NCBI RefSeq assembly: GCF_024345535.1
Contig: NZ_JAGQBH010000003.1
Span: 1 to 64,000 of the forward strand
Direction: 5' to 3'
Source: Cyanobium sp. N.Huapi 1H5
GTDB lineage: Bacteria; Cyanobacteriota; Cyanobacteriia; PCC-6307; Cyanobiaceae
DNA: 64,000 nt
Numbering within the stretch: the first letter of the stretch is position 1; every line of letters begins with the position of its first letter. Positions 34,937-42,829 of this stretch are shown one piece after another. The notes beneath the pieces are model-generated. The model was not told where the DNA came from and did not search any database. It saw only the letters and a program-made list of their open reading frames with translations. The translations under genes were made by a program, and so were the position numbers.

Positions 34937-35971
34937 ATGGACTACCGCTCTGCCGGCGTGGACGTGGCCGCCGGCCGTGCCTTCGTGGAACGCATCCGGG
35001 ACAGTGTCGAAACGACGCGACGGCCGGAGGTGCTGGGCGGACTGGGGGGCTTCGGCGGGCTCTGCCGACTGCCGGCCGGGATGAAGCGTCCCCTGCTGGT
35101 GGCCGGGACCGACGGGGTGGGCACCAAGCTCGAACTGGCCCAGGCCCACGGCGCCCACCACGGGGTGGGCATCGATCTGGTGGCCATGTGCGTCAACGAC
35201 GTGATCACCAGCGGCGCCGAGCCCCTCTTCTTCCTGGATTACATCGCCACCGGCAAGCTCGGCCCGGAGGCCATGGCCGAGGTGGTGGAGGGCATCGCCG
35301 ACGGCTGCCGTCAGAGCGGCTGTTCCCTGCTGGGGGGCGAGACCGCGGAGATGCCGGGCTTCTACGGCGCCGGCCGCTACGACCTGGCCGGGTTCTGCGT
35401 GGCGGTGGTGGAGGAGGACGAGCGGATCGACGGCGCACGGGTGACCGCCGGCGACCGGATCGTGGCGGTGGCCAGCAGCGGTGTCCACAGCAATGGCTTC
35501 AGCCTGGTGCGGCGCATCCTCGAGGCCGAGGCTGCCGATGCCGGCACAGAACTTCCTGGCACCGGCCAGGGGCTGATCGACGCCCTGCTCACCCCCACCT
35601 TTCTCTATGCCGCCCTGGTGAAGGACCTGCGCCGCTCCGGCCTGCCCCTCCACGCCATGGCCCACATCACCGGCGGTGGCCTGCCGGAGAACCTGCCCCG
35701 CTGCCTGCCGCCGGGGGTCCACGCCGTGGTCGACCCGGCCAGCTGGGAACGGCCACCCCTGTTCCGCTGGCTGCAGGAGAAGGGTCAGGTGCCGGAGGCC
35801 GACCTCTGGAACACCTTCAATCTCGGTGTCGGCTTCTGTCTGGTGGTGCCGCCCGAGGCCCTGAGCGCCACCCTCGACCTCTGCCGCTCCTCGGGCCACC
35901 AGGCCTGGGAACTGGGCGGCGTCGCGGCGGGCGACCCCGGCGAGACTCCCCTGGCCGGATTGCCGCACTGA
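34937..35971 (+). CDS. purM: Phosphoribosylformylglycinamidine cyclo-ligase
   Basis: AIR synthetase of purine biosynthesis, 344 residues. Features: [20 protein letters not shown], the ATP-site segment [40 protein letters not shown] and [16 protein letters not shown] at 34937 matches the family N-terminus; the frame is open a further 38 codons upstream. Confidence 0.97.
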   Translation: MDYRSAGVDVAAGRAFVERIRDSVETTRRPEVLGGLGGFGGLCRLPAGMKRPLLVAGTDGVGTKLELAQAHGAHHGVGIDLVAMCVNDVITSGAEPLFFLDYIATGKLGPEAMAEVVEGIADGCRQSGCSLLGGETAEMPGFYGAGRYDLAGFCVAVVEEDERIDGARVTAGDRIVAVASSGVHSNGFSLVRRILEAEAADAGTELPGTGQGLIDALLTPTFLYAALVKDLRRSGLPLHAMAHITGGGLPENLPRCLPPGVHAVVDPASWERPPLFRWLQEKGQVPEADLWNTFNLGVGFCLVVPPEALSATLDLCRSSGHQAWELGGVAAGDPGETPLAGLPH

Positions 35972-36067
35972 GGCGGCTCCGGTCCGGTTGCACCGCTTTT
36001 CCTAAGGTCGTCAGCGTCTTTGCCGACACGACCAGGCTCCCTCCCGCTCCGAAGAGTTCGTTGCCCG

Positions 36068-36730
36068 ATGTTCGATACGTCCAGACGCATCACGCGCCGC
36101 CGCAGTTCCGCCGGCCCGATCCCGCCCCAGCGCCCCCAGCAGCCCCGTCCCCGCCTGCGGGACGCCGGTGTCCCGCTGCAGCGCGAAGGCACGGGGGGCC
36201 AGCGCCCCACCTTCCTGACCCTGCGGGACCACGGCAAGGTCTATGTGGCCGACCTGCCGCGGCTCTCCGACGGCCAGCTCACCCATATCAATAAGGAAGC
36301 CCAGGACGTTCTCGACAGCCTCAACCGCCGTCTGCAGGAGCTGGAGGCCCAGACCCACCTGAGCGAAGCCGACCAGGACACCCGGATCCGGGCGACCACC
36401 AAGCGCGACATCACCCAGCGGTTCCTCAACTCGATCGCCCAGGAGCAGGAGCTGCGGCGGTCCAACCCGGCGCTGCGGGCGGCGGCGGGCGAATCCCTGG
36501 CCCGGGCCTTCCTCGAACTGGCGCGCCATCGGCTGCCCGGCTCCACCTTCGACTCCCTGCTGCAGGAGGCCCTCAGCGCCTGCGGCCCCGGCGAGGACGG
36601 CGCCCTCAGCGGTGAAACGGCCGATCCCCAGGTGGTCCGGCTGCTGCAGCGGACCGAAGCCCCCCAGCCCCGGCCGGCGGCCCTGCCGGTGGTGCTGAGT
36701 CCCGACCCGGCCGACGCCCTCAGCGCCTGA
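36068..36730 (+). CDS. Conserved-looking cyanobacterial protein, unknown
   Basis: 220 residues, no named domain recognised. A basic, Pro/Arg-rich N-terminus (about 45 residues) is followed by a helical region with coiled-coil character (LTHINKEAQDVLDSLNRRLQ and onward) and a Pro-rich C-terminus. No membrane segment. Stands alone between purM and a convergent aldo/keto reductase. Confidence 0.65.
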   Translation: MFDTSRRITRRRSSAGPIPPQRPQQPRPRLRDAGVPLQREGTGGQRPTFLTLRDHGKVYVADLPRLSDGQLTHINKEAQDVLDSLNRRLQELEAQTHLSEADQDTRIRATTKRDITQRFLNSIAQEQELRRSNPALRAAAGESLARAFLELARHRLPGSTFDSLLQEALSACGPGEDGALSGETADPQVVRLLQRTEAPQPRPAALPVVLSPDPADALSA

Positions 36731-36735
36731 GGGCT

Positions 36736-37740
36736 TCAGCCGCTCTGGAACGGGTTGGCCGGCATGCGCGCCTCGCAGCGCAGCGCCACCCGGTCCAGAT
36801 CCTGCCGTTCCTCCGCCTCCAGGCGCCAGGTGGCGGCGGCTGCCGCCGCCTCGGCCTGGTCGGGGCGGCGCATCCCCACCAGGGGCAGGGCGCCGTGGGC
36901 CCGGCACCAGTTGATCGCCACGGCCGCCATCGGGGCGTCGTGGGCGCGGGCGATCCGCTCCATGGTCTGCAGCAGCGGCTGGATGCGGGGCCGCAGGCGC
37001 CGGAACAGCAGGCCCCGCGGTCCCGGGGGCTGGGCCGGCCCGGCCTCCCCCGGGGACTGGGCCAGCAGCCCCAGGGCCAGGGGGCTGTAGGCAAGCAGCT
37101 CGATGCCCAGCTCCCGGCAGACCGGGGCCACCCCCCGGGCTGCGAGCGCCTCGGGGGCCAGCAGGGAGAGCTGCACCTGCAGGCTGGTGAGCCGCAGGCC
37201 GCGCCGGGCCAGCTGCCCATGGACCCGGCGCAGGCGGCGTGGCCCCAGGTTGGAGACCCCCAGGCTGCCCACCCGGCCCTCGGCCACCAGATCCGCCAGT
37301 CCCTCCAGCAGCGGCCCCTCCTGCCAGGGGGCGTAGCGGGCCGTGCTCCAGTGCAGCTGCACCCTGTCCAGGTGGCCCCTCAGGCGCCGCCGGGAGGCCT
37401 CAAAGGCCCGATCGAACCCGCGGCGGCCCAGGCGCCAGGGGAACGGGGCCAGCTTGGTGGCCACGGTCAGCCGCTGGCGCCGGGCCGGCGGCAGGGCCTC
37501 GACGAAGCCGCCCAGGAGCGACTCGCTGCGTCCCCCGTAGCGGCCGGTGCCGTAGGAATCGGCCGTATCGAAGAACGTCAGCCCCAGCTCCACCGCGCGG
37601 CGGAAGCAGGCGGCCAGGGTGTCGTCCTGGGCGGGGTCGTAACCCCAGAGGAACTGGTTGCCCCAGGCCCAGGTGCCGACCCCGACCCCGGTGACGGGCG
37701 ACGGCTCCGGAGCGGGCAGGATGGCGGCAGGGTCGGCCAT
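36736..37740 (-). CDS. Aldo/keto reductase
   Basis: 334 residues, AKR fold: TFFDTADSYGTGRYGGRSES (catalytic Asp and Tyr), VATKLAPFPW (Lys), DRVQLHWS (His), VGSLGVSNLGPRRLRRVHGQ, and a C-terminal NADPH-binding loop (GALPLVGMRRPDQAEAAAAA). Substrate unknown. The frame is open another 108 codons upstream, but the family N-terminus fits ATG at 37740. Confidence 0.9.
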   Translation of the reverse strand: MADPAAILPAPEPSPVTGVGVGTWAWGNQFLWGYDPAQDDTLAACFRRAVELGLTFFDTADSYGTGRYGGRSESLLGGFVEALPPARRQRLTVATKLAPFPWRLGRRGFDRAFEASRRRLRGHLDRVQLHWSTARYAPWQEGPLLEGLADLVAEGRVGSLGVSNLGPRRLRRVHGQLARRGLRLTSLQVQLSLLAPEALAARGVAPVCRELGIELLAYSPLALGLLAQSPGEAGPAQPPGPRGLLFRRLRPRIQPLLQTMERIARAHDAPMAAVAINWCRAHGALPLVGMRRPDQAEAAAAAATWRLEAEERQDLDRVALRCEARMPANPFQSG

Positions 37741-37803
37741 GGCGATCACGCAGGTCCCGGTCCGTTGCCATGATCGATCCGATCCTCCCCCCGGGGACAC
37801 GCG

Positions 37804-37983
37804 ATGACAAATCCCGCGGCCCTTGGCTCGGCGCCGGTCCCGGCCCGGCCAGCCGCCGAGCCGCCCGGCACCGCCGCGCCCCCTGGCCCCGCCGCCGATC
37901 CGGTGCTCTGCCAGCACTGTGGGCGGACCGCCACCAACGGGATCAGCTGCCAGGGCATCTGCGTCGCCGATTCGGGCTATTGA
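37804..37983 (+). CDS. Small cysteine-rich protein (zinc-knuckle-like), unknown
   Basis: 59 residues: a Pro/Ala-rich N-terminal half and a compact C-terminal motif VLCQHCGRTATNGISCQGIC followed by VADSGY. The C-x2-C...C-x3-C spacing suggests metal binding. Similar small Cys proteins occur in picocyanobacteria as far as I recall, but I attach no function. Its stop (TGA 37981) overlaps the TTG start of the next gene. Confidence 0.65.
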   Translation: MTNPAALGSAPVPARPAAEPPGTAAPPGPAADPVLCQHCGRTATNGISCQGICVADSGY

Positions 37984-38510
37984 AGCTCCGGCCAGGCCAG
38001 GCGGCCCTGGCGGCACTGGGCCTGGTGCTGGCCCTTGACGTCCTCCGGACTCCCCTGGGGGCACGCGGGCGGCCCGGCGAAGATTTCGGGCGCTGGGAAA
38101 CGGCCCTGCGCCACTGCCGCGTCATCACCCCCTCCGGCACGGGCCCGGTGCCGCCCCCGGCCAGCTGCCGCCTGGTGCGGCTGGACCAGCAGATGGAGGG
38201 TCTGCTCAGCGTGCGCTTCCTGCAGCCCGGTGGCGACAACTCCTTTGTCGACCGCCAGCTCGTCTTCGCCGGGGTGCTGGCGGAGGCCTCCGCCGCCATG
38301 GCGTGTCAGCGGAGCCGCTGCGAGCCGAGCTGGCCGGTGCGGCTGCGGGTCAGCGCCGTGGGGCAGGCGGGTTTCGGTGACGGGGAGGCCGCGCTCGGGC
38401 TGACCAGGGCCGAGCTGGCCAGCGGGCAGTGCCTGCTCGACGAGCGCTCCTTTCGCTGCGAGGCCACAGGCCCGGAAGGGCGGCAGTGGCGGGTGGATGC
38501 CGCCCCCTGA
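37980..38510 (+). CDS. Exported protein, unknown
   Basis: 176 residues from TTG at 37980, which overlaps the stop of the small Cys protein (ATTGA). The N-terminus is a signal or anchor (LKLRPGQAALAALGLVLALD). Four later cysteines (in LRHCRV, ASCRLV, MACQRSRC, GQCLLD and RSFRCEA regions) suggest disulfides. No family recognised; the frame upstream of 37980 is an antisense-like shadow. Confidence 0.6.
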   Translation: MKLRPGQAALAALGLVLALDVLRTPLGARGRPGEDFGRWETALRHCRVITPSGTGPVPPPASCRLVRLDQQMEGLLSVRFLQPGGDNSFVDRQLVFAGVLAEASAAMACQRSRCEPSWPVRLRVSAVGQAGFGDGEAALGLTRAELASGQCLLDERSFRCEATGPEGRQWRVDAAP

Positions 38511-38615
38511 GCAGGGGGGCACGGGGAGATGGAGATGACGATCGGCAACGAAGGCCACAGACAGGAACGCCGCTCTTCAGATTCTCTTTATGATTCACCC
38601 GTCCGGGAGATGGCC

Positions 38616-38699
38616 ATGCCCCCATCCACGTCCCTGCTGGCCCTGGTGGGCGTTGTGGGTTTCGCCATCATCTCGCTGCTCATGGGCGTCCTCCCCTGA
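38616..38699 (+). CDS. Possible very small membrane protein
   Basis: 27 residues: MPPSTSLLALVGVVGFAIIS then LLMGVLP, one membrane helix. GGGAG at 38605-38609 is well placed for the ATG at 38616; ATG at 38610 is closer to it. TATGAT at 38589-38594 could be a -10. It resembles the size class of photosystem small subunits but matches none I know. Real translation not proven. Confidence 0.45.
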   Translation: MPPSTSLLALVGVVGFAIISLLMGVLP

Positions 38700-38758
38700 G
38701 CCGCAACGGCGGGCCGATCGAACGCCGCCGCTAGGGTGCCGTCGACCCGCCGGCCGGC

Positions 38759-39397
38759 ATGTCGACCAAGGACGCCTTCACCCGCATCTATCAGCGTGAC
38801 ACCTGGGGGGGAGGCTCGGGACAGGGATCAAGGCCGGAGTTCAACGGCGAATACATCGCCACCCTGCAGCGCTTCCTGCGACTCAACGACATCGGCAGCG
38901 TCGTTGATTTCGGATGCGGCGACTGGCAGTTCTCCCGCCTGATCCACTGGGGGGACATCACCTACACAGGCATCGACATCGTCGATTCGGTGGTGGCCAC
39001 CAACCGCGAACGCCATGCCAGCGACACAGTTCACTTCCAGCTGTTCGACGACCTGGCCAGCCTCCCCCCTGCCGATCTGATCCTGGTCAAGGATGTGCTG
39101 CAGCATCTTCCCAACACGCTGGTGCGGGACTATCTCGACCACTTCAAGAGCAAGTACCGCTGGCTGATCGTCACCAACGATGATCTTCCCCAGTCCAGAA
39201 TCAATCAGGAGATCGATGCGGGGGACTGGCGTCCCCTGCGCCTGGATCTGCCGCCCTTCAGCGAACACTGCTCCACCCTGGCCCAGTGGGTCGTGCTGAC
39301 CGAATCCTCCATGAGTCTGCACCGCAAGCGGGCGGATCTGATCCTCGGGGAGGGGCCGCGACGACCGCCCGGCCGGCCGGAGGTTCAGACCCTCTGA
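38759..39397 (+). CDS. SAM-dependent methyltransferase
   Basis: 212 residues, class I methyltransferase: motif I VVDFGCGDWQFSRLIHWGDI, acidic residue in YTGIDIVDSVVATN, and DLILVKDVLQHLPNTLVRDY as motif IV. Substrate unknown. The gene has noticeably lower GC than its neighbours and ends inside a 16 bp repeat array; it may have been acquired. Often seen in sugar/polysaccharide islands, but no such genes flank it here. Confidence 0.82.
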   Translation: MSTKDAFTRIYQRDTWGGGSGQGSRPEFNGEYIATLQRFLRLNDIGSVVDFGCGDWQFSRLIHWGDITYTGIDIVDSVVATNRERHASDTVHFQLFDDLASLPPADLILVKDVLQHLPNTLVRDYLDHFKSKYRWLIVTNDDLPQSRINQEIDAGDWRPLRLDLPPFSEHCSTLAQWVVLTESSMSLHRKRADLILGEGPRRPPGRPEVQTL

Positions 39398-39465
39398 GCT
39401 TCAGACGGTCTGAGGATCAGACGGCCTGAGGATCAGAAAGGTTGACGGTCAGATGATCTGAAGAG
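39386..39465. repeat. Five 16 bp tandem units, each with a CAGA-n3-TCTG dyad
   Basis: Units start at 39386, 39402, 39418, 39434 and 39450: CAGACCCTCTGAGCTT, CAGACGGTCTGAGGAT, CAGACGGCCTGAGGAT, CAGAAAGGTTGACGGT, CAGATGATCTGAAGAG. Units 1, 2 and 5 contain a perfect CAGA/TCTG palindrome; unit 4 is the most decayed. The first unit holds the methyltransferase stop codon. Period exactly 16. Confidence 0.9.
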
Positions 39466-39524
39466 CGGGCAGGTCAATCCCCGCGAGAGGGCCGGAGAAG
39501 GCTGGCCCGATCCCATCGAAACGT

Positions 39525-39728
39525 TCACCAGTTACCGACTCTCTTGAGTGCGGTGTAATACTCGATGATGGCATCCTCAAGAATCGCCCTGGGCGTGGAA
39601 GGGAGCTGAATTCTTTCGCGATAGGCCTGGATCTTTTCAATCATCTCCAGACAATCCTCGCTGAGCAGAGCCACGAACGGATCCGGCTCTTCCGGGGAAT
39701 TGGCTGCCACCGCAGTTCTCATCGGCAT
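39525..39728 (-). CDS. Small protein, unknown
   Basis: 67 residues from ATG at 39728 (61-bp later ATG at 39722 also possible): PEEPDPFVALLSEDCLEMIE then KIQAYRERIQLPSTPRAILE and DAIIEYYTALKRVGNW. Helical, charged; C-terminal half resembles a ribbon-helix-helix or toxin-antitoxin-antitoxin size protein but no motif is decisive. Lower GC than the surroundings. Lies next to tRNA-Cys. Confidence 0.5.
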   Translation of the reverse strand: MPMRTAVAANSPEEPDPFVALLSEDCLEMIEKIQAYRERIQLPSTPRAILEDAIIEYYTALKRVGNW

Positions 39729-39815
39729 GTCCGGTGCAGTCTGCCACCGATGGGCGGTCACCGTGTCGGCCGCCCCCGCGCCGGGGAGCGGCCAGGAAAC
39801 CCCCGGTTGTTGCAG

Positions 39816-39886
39816 AGGCGGCACCCAGATTCGAACTGGGGATAAAGGATTTGCAATCCTCTGCCTTACCACTTGGCCATGCCGCC
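39816..39886 (-). tRNA. tRNA-Cys (anticodon GCA)
   Basis: On minus: acceptor GGCGGCA/TGCCGCC, anticodon stem AGGAT/ATCCT with loop TGCAA inside TTGCAA (anticodon GCA), T-stem CCCAG/CTGGG with loop TTCGAAT, discriminator T as usual for tRNA-Cys. Confidence 0.95.
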
Positions 39887-39930
39887 TGCCGGGGAGCAAA
39901 CTCCCCGCAGCGGATCGTATCAGCCATGGC

Positions 39931-41181
39931 ATGTCCTCCCCCCGTCTGCTGGTTCTGAGCAACGGCCATGGGGAGGATCTGATCGCCCTGCGGCTGATCG
40001 AGGCCCTCCTGCAGCAGATCCCCGGCCTGGACGTGGCCGTGCTTCCGCTGGTGGGGGTCGGCCAGGCCTACGCCGGCGCCGAGGCGGCCGGGGAGCTGCG
40101 GCGGGTGGGCCCGCGGCAGCCGCTGCCCAGCGGCGGGTTCAGCAACCAGAGCCTGACGGGGCTGCTGAAGGACCTGGCGGCCGGGCTGCCGCTGCTCAGC
40201 TGGCACCAGTGGCGGATCGTGCGGCGCTGGGGCCGGCAGGGCCTGCCGATCCTGGCGGTGGGCGACCTGCTGCCCCTGCTGCTGGCCTGGGCCGGGGGCG
40301 GCCCCTACGGCTTCCTCGGCACCCCGAAGAGCGACCACACCTGGGCCTCGCCGGCTCCGGCCGGCTGGGGCCGCTCTCCCCTGGCCGATGGCTACCACCG
40401 GGCCAAGGGCAGCGAATGGGATCCCTGGGAATGGGCCCTGATGGGCCGGCGCCGCTGCCGCCTGGTGGCGGTGCGGGATCGCCTCACCGCCCGGGGGCTG
40501 CGGCGCCATGGGGTGCGGGCCGTCGCCCCGGGCAATCCGATGATGGATGGCTTCGCACCCGCCCCGCCGCTGCCCCACTGGCTGCAGGGACGGCGCCGCC
40601 TGCTGCTGCTGCCCGGCAGCCGCCTGCCCGAGGCCCTCGGCAACCTGCGCGCCCTGCTGACGGCCCTGCCGCCGGCCGAGGGGTGCCCAGCGATGAGCGT
40701 GCTGCTGGCCACCGGCTCCCGTCCCGACGCCGCCGAACTGGCCGACCCCCTGGCGGCGGCGGGCTTCGCCCCCGGCACGCCGCCGGAGGGCTCGGGGGCC
40801 ACGGCCCTCTGGCGGCGCGGCCCCCTCGAACTGCTGGTGGGTCCGGGCCGGTTCGCGGCCTGGGCGCCGCTGGCGGAGCTGGGGCTGGCCACCGCCGGCA
40901 CCGCCACCGAGCAGCTGGTGGGGCTGGGGGTGCCGGCCCTGTCGCTGCCGGGGCCAGGGCCCCAGTTCAAGGCCGGCTTCGCCCGCCGCCAGAGCCGGCT
41001 CCTGGGGGGAGCGGTGCAGCCCTGCCATGGCCCCGCCGAGCTGCGGGCCCGGCTGCTTGCCCTGCTGACCGATGGCGGGGAACGGGCCCGGCTGGGCCGC
41101 ATCGGCCGGCGCCGCATGGGACCGGCCGGCGGCAGCACCCGGCTGGCGGCCCTGATCCGGGAGCGGCTGCTGGCGGGGTAG
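39931..41181 (+). CDS. Lipid-A-disaccharide synthase-related glycosyltransferase-like protein
   Basis: 416 residues. It opens RLLVLSNGHGEDLIALRLIE and shows a GT-B-like C-terminal half (ELGLATAGTATEQLVGLGVP, GPGPQFKAGFARRQ). It belongs to the cyanobacterial LpxB-related family, which keeps the fold but is distinct from true LpxB. Substrate unknown. ATG at 39931 follows tRNA-Cys by 44 bp on the opposite strand. Confidence 0.83.
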   Translation: MSSPRLLVLSNGHGEDLIALRLIEALLQQIPGLDVAVLPLVGVGQAYAGAEAAGELRRVGPRQPLPSGGFSNQSLTGLLKDLAAGLPLLSWHQWRIVRRWGRQGLPILAVGDLLPLLLAWAGGGPYGFLGTPKSDHTWASPAPAGWGRSPLADGYHRAKGSEWDPWEWALMGRRRCRLVAVRDRLTARGLRRHGVRAVAPGNPMMDGFAPAPPLPHWLQGRRRLLLLPGSRLPEALGNLRALLTALPPAEGCPAMSVLLATGSRPDAAELADPLAAAGFAPGTPPEGSGATALWRRGPLELLVGPGRFAAWAPLAELGLATAGTATEQLVGLGVPALSLPGPGPQFKAGFARRQSRLLGGAVQPCHGPAELRARLLALLTDGGERARLGRIGRRRMGPAGGSTRLAALIRERLLAG

Positions 41182-41221
41182 GGGGATGATGGGGCCGACC
41201 GCCCCCTCGTTCTCCGCCCCG

Positions 41222-41479
41222 ATGCCCGGCATCCCCGACCGCAGCTTCAACGCCGCCTGCGGTCATCTGGCCACAACGCTGGGCATCAGCCTGGCGGCGG
41301 CCCGCCGGCGGGTGGAGATCCTGGCCGCCAAGGAAGGGCTGCGGGACACCGCCGCCAAGCTCGCCTTGGCGGAGCGGCTGCTGGAGGAATCCCGGGCCAG
41401 TGGCCTCGACCGGGGCCAGCTGTTCGACGGGCAGCTGCGCTCGGTCGGGGAAGACGACCTGTTCATGATCGAGGACTGA
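41222..41479 (+). CDS. Small helical protein, unknown
   Basis: 85 residues from ATG at 41222 (MPGIPDRSFNAACGHLATTL). Helical with an Ala/Arg-rich middle (AARRRVEILAAKEGLRDTAA) and an acidic end (VGEDDLFMIED). No family recognised. A GTG/ATG start at 41186 is possible. Same strand as the LpxB-like gene, 40 bp after it. Confidence 0.6.
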   Translation: MPGIPDRSFNAACGHLATTLGISLAAARRRVEILAAKEGLRDTAAKLALAERLLEESRASGLDRGQLFDGQLRSVGEDDLFMIED

Positions 41480-41515
41480 GCGCCACCACAGGCGGGCCGC
41501 CCAGCGCGTCCGGAC

Positions 41516-42181
41516 TCAGTGCTCGAACACCTGGTTGAACCGCTGCCGGTCGAGGGCGGAGAAGACGGGTACGCAGGCGAAGCAGCGGCGGGCCAGCTCC
41601 CAGCGCTCCTCACGGCGCAGCATCACCTCCAGCCGGTCCCGGGCGGCCAGCAGCCAGCGCACATCACCGGCGGCATAGGCCAGCTGGGTGTCGCTGAGCT
41701 CCTCCACCCGTCCCCAGTCGGAACTCTGGGCCTGCTTGTCGAGCTCCACCCCCACCAGCTCATTGACCACGTCCTTGAGGCCGTGGCGCGGGGCGTAGGT
41801 GCGGGCCAGGCGGCTGGCCACCTTGGTGCAGAAGACGGGGTCCACGGCGATGCCGAGGTTCTCCGCCAGCGCCGCCACATCGAAGCGGGCGAAGTGGAAC
41901 ACCTTCTCGATCGCCGGGTTCTCGCACAGGGCCTTCAGCCGCGGCGCCTCCGTCTGGCCCCGGGCCACCCGGATGCAGCAGACGTTGTCGTCGTCGTCGC
42001 AGATCTGTACCAGACAGAGGCGGTCACGGCCATGGATCAACCCCATGGCCTCGGTGTCGATCGCCAGGGCCCGGGCCTGGCCGAACAGCTCCGCCCAGGC
42101 GGCGTCGAGGTCGTGGTCGAAGACGGCGAAACGGGCCGGCGGACCGGGGCTGGCACTGCCGCTGGAAGGGGTCTGGGCCAT
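41516..42181 (-). CDS. rnd: Ribonuclease D-like 3'-5' exonuclease
   Basis: 221 residues of the DEDDy family: Exo I ALAIDTEAMGLIHGRDRLCL, Exo II KVFHFARFDVAALAE, Exo III QLAYAAGDVRWLLAARDRLE (Tyr and Asp). It lacks the HRDC domains of E. coli RNase D, as is common in cyanobacteria. Role: 3' processing of tRNA or other stable RNA, inferred from the family. Confidence 0.92.
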   Translation of the reverse strand: MAQTPSSGSASPGPPARFAVFDHDLDAAWAELFGQARALAIDTEAMGLIHGRDRLCLVQICDDDDNVCCIRVARGQTEAPRLKALCENPAIEKVFHFARFDVAALAENLGIAVDPVFCTKVASRLARTYAPRHGLKDVVNELVGVELDKQAQSSDWGRVEELSDTQLAYAAGDVRWLLAARDRLEVMLRREERWELARRCFACVPVFSALDRQRFNQVFEH

Positions 42182-42273
42182 GGGGGAACAGGGGGGTGGC
42201 GGCCATCGTCGCCCACGGCGGCCGCCGACCGGGCCGGCCGGGCCAGAATGCGGGCCCGAAAGGCTGCGCCGCC

Positions 42274-42825
42274 ATGCCCACCCTGGGTTCCACCCTTCTG
42301 CTCACCCTGCTGATGGCCATCGGCCTGGTCTTCTTTCTGAGGGCCGCCAGCAAGGACCGCACCACGGTGGTGGACGTGCACTCCCCCCAGCCGCCCGTTC
42401 AGGTGCTCGACGGCCTCTCCGACTGGCTCACCGCCCGGGGCTGGCAGACCGAGGCCGGCGATCCCGAGCGCCAGCTGCTGCGGTTCCGCGGCCAGGTGCG
42501 CTCCAGCCTGCCCCTCGCCCTGCTGCTCTCGCTGCTGGGCAGTGTCGGGGCCGCCTGCCTGGGCCTGGTGCTGCGCCAGGTGCTCCCCTCCCTCGGCTGG
42601 TGGCCCCTGCTGCTGGCCCTGGTGGGGCCCCTGGCCGGGGTGGTCTACCGGCGCCGGGCCGCCCGGCCCGAAAGCCTGGAGATGCGCCTGATCAGCGGCG
42701 ACAGCGACGATGGCAGCACCCTGCGCCTGCGCGCCCACCGCGACGAACTCATCGCCATCGAACGGGAACTGGGCCCCGGGCTCCAGCTGGCCAGCGACGG
42801 CTCCCTGCTCTCCTCGCCGATCTGA
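42274..42825 (+). CDS. Cofactor assembly of complex C subunit B (CCB2/CCB4-like)
   Basis: 183 residues: N-terminal helix (STLLLTLLMAIGLVFFLRAA), then a region QVLDGLSDWLTARGWQTEAG, two closely spaced helices (SSLPLALLLSLLGSVGAACL and LLLALVGPLAGVVYRRRAA), and a C-terminal soluble part. The layout fits the DUF2930/CCB2-CCB4 family, which attaches haem c_n to cytochrome b6 in chloroplasts. petB at 1.1 kb would be its substrate. Similarity judged by eye. Confidence 0.7.
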   Translation: MPTLGSTLLLTLLMAIGLVFFLRAASKDRTTVVDVHSPQPPVQVLDGLSDWLTARGWQTEAGDPERQLLRFRGQVRSSLPLALLLSLLGSVGAACLGLVLRQVLPSLGWWPLLLALVGPLAGVVYRRRAARPESLEMRLISGDSDDGSTLRLRAHRDELIAIERELGPGLQLASDGSLLSSPI

Positions 42826-42829
42826 GCCC

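Noticed and set aside
39525-39728. Toxin-antitoxin system made of the small protein and the methyltransferase
   Set aside because: Sizes and orientation do not fit a known pair, and neither protein shows a toxin or antitoxin motif I can defend.
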